A stretch of 5,810 nt of DNA from DTU036 sp964346475 (GTDB lineage: Bacteria > Bacillota > Clostridia > Peptostreptococcales > Acidaminobacteraceae), in contig CAYFUM010000048.1 of the NCBI GenBank assembly GCA_964346475.1, positions 1 through 5,810 of the forward strand, written 5' to 3'. A program made the translations under genes and the position numbers. The notes under the pieces are model-generated. The model saw only the letters and a program-made list of their open reading frames with translations, ran no database searches and was not told the origin of the DNA. Each line of letters begins with the position of its first letter. The first letter of the stretch is position 1. Of the stretch, positions 5,753 through 5,810 are shown piece after piece.

Positions 5753-5810
5753 TGTCTACTCAACCACCGATAGTTGTTGAACTTCGCGATGTTTCAAAAC
5801 GTTTCGTGCT
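5752..5810 (+). CDS. ABC transporter ATP-binding subunit (Wzt/TagH/RgpD-like), N-terminal fragment
   Basis: GTG 5752 overlaps the permease stop by one base (TAGTG) and follows CAGGAG (5741-5746) at a five-base spacing, a good Shine-Dalgarno. Nineteen codons are visible before the right edge. The peptide VVELRDVSKRFVL is the usual opening strand of an ABC ATPase (the I.l.nVsK.f pattern), just before the A-loop and Walker A region, which lie outside the window. Together with the permease it forms the polysaccharide exporter. Whether it carries a C-terminal carbohydrate-binding domain, as Wzt of O9a does, cannot be seen. Confidence 0.85.
   Translation, partial: MSTQPPIVVELRDVSKRFV

Overview
The window looks like part of a chromosomal surface-polysaccharide locus from a moderately high-GC Gram-positive bacterium, most likely an actinobacterium. 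This rests on the G/C-biased third codon positions, frequent GTG/TTG starts, tightly packed stop/start overlaps and the gene content. The exact genus cannot be read from the sequence. The gene set is that of an ABC-transporter-dependent pathway: glycosyltransferases build a rhamnose-type or teichoic-acid-like glycan on a lipid carrier in the cytoplasm, and a Wzm/Wzt (TagG/TagH, RgpC/RgpD) type exporter moves it across the membrane.

Left block, plus strand (2-2657). The 3' part of a divergent RgpF-like gene runs in from the left edge and ends at 688. Its stop overlaps the ATG (685) of a second RgpF-like gene whose C-terminal two thirds carries clear rhamnan-synthesis-F (PF05045) motifs. This second gene looks broken as printed. 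An in-frame TAG at 904-906 separates a 73-codon N-terminal piece from the rest. The frame is open again from 907 to 2508, with no ATG, GTG or TTG until GTG 1033, which lies inside a conserved motif. At its 3' end a G-rich run (2487-2503) precedes a stop. A -1 shift there would join it to a 50-codon reading frame (2505-2657) that looks like the basic C-terminal tail of this kind of protein.

Middle block, minus strand (4660 to 2640). A TTG-started small coiled-coil protein (136 aa) is translationally coupled by an ATGA overlap to a 537-aa glycosyltransferase with two GT2 domains in tandem. The 3' ends of the plus and minus blocks overlap by 18 bases, and I see no terminator between them.

Right block, plus strand (4772 to edge). 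The ABC-2 type polysaccharide export permease is followed, with a one-base TAG/GTG overlap, by the first 19 codons of its ATPase partner. The 111-bp divergent region between the coiled-coil gene and the permease holds AT-rich -10-like sequences and two copies of the inverted repeat CGGTTNCCG, a possible shared operator.

The most notable points are the tandem RgpF paralogues (one with degenerate motifs, one disrupted), the separate coiled-coil protein coupled to a two-domain GT2, and the paired inverted repeats. I see no RNA genes, CRISPR array or insertion sequence.
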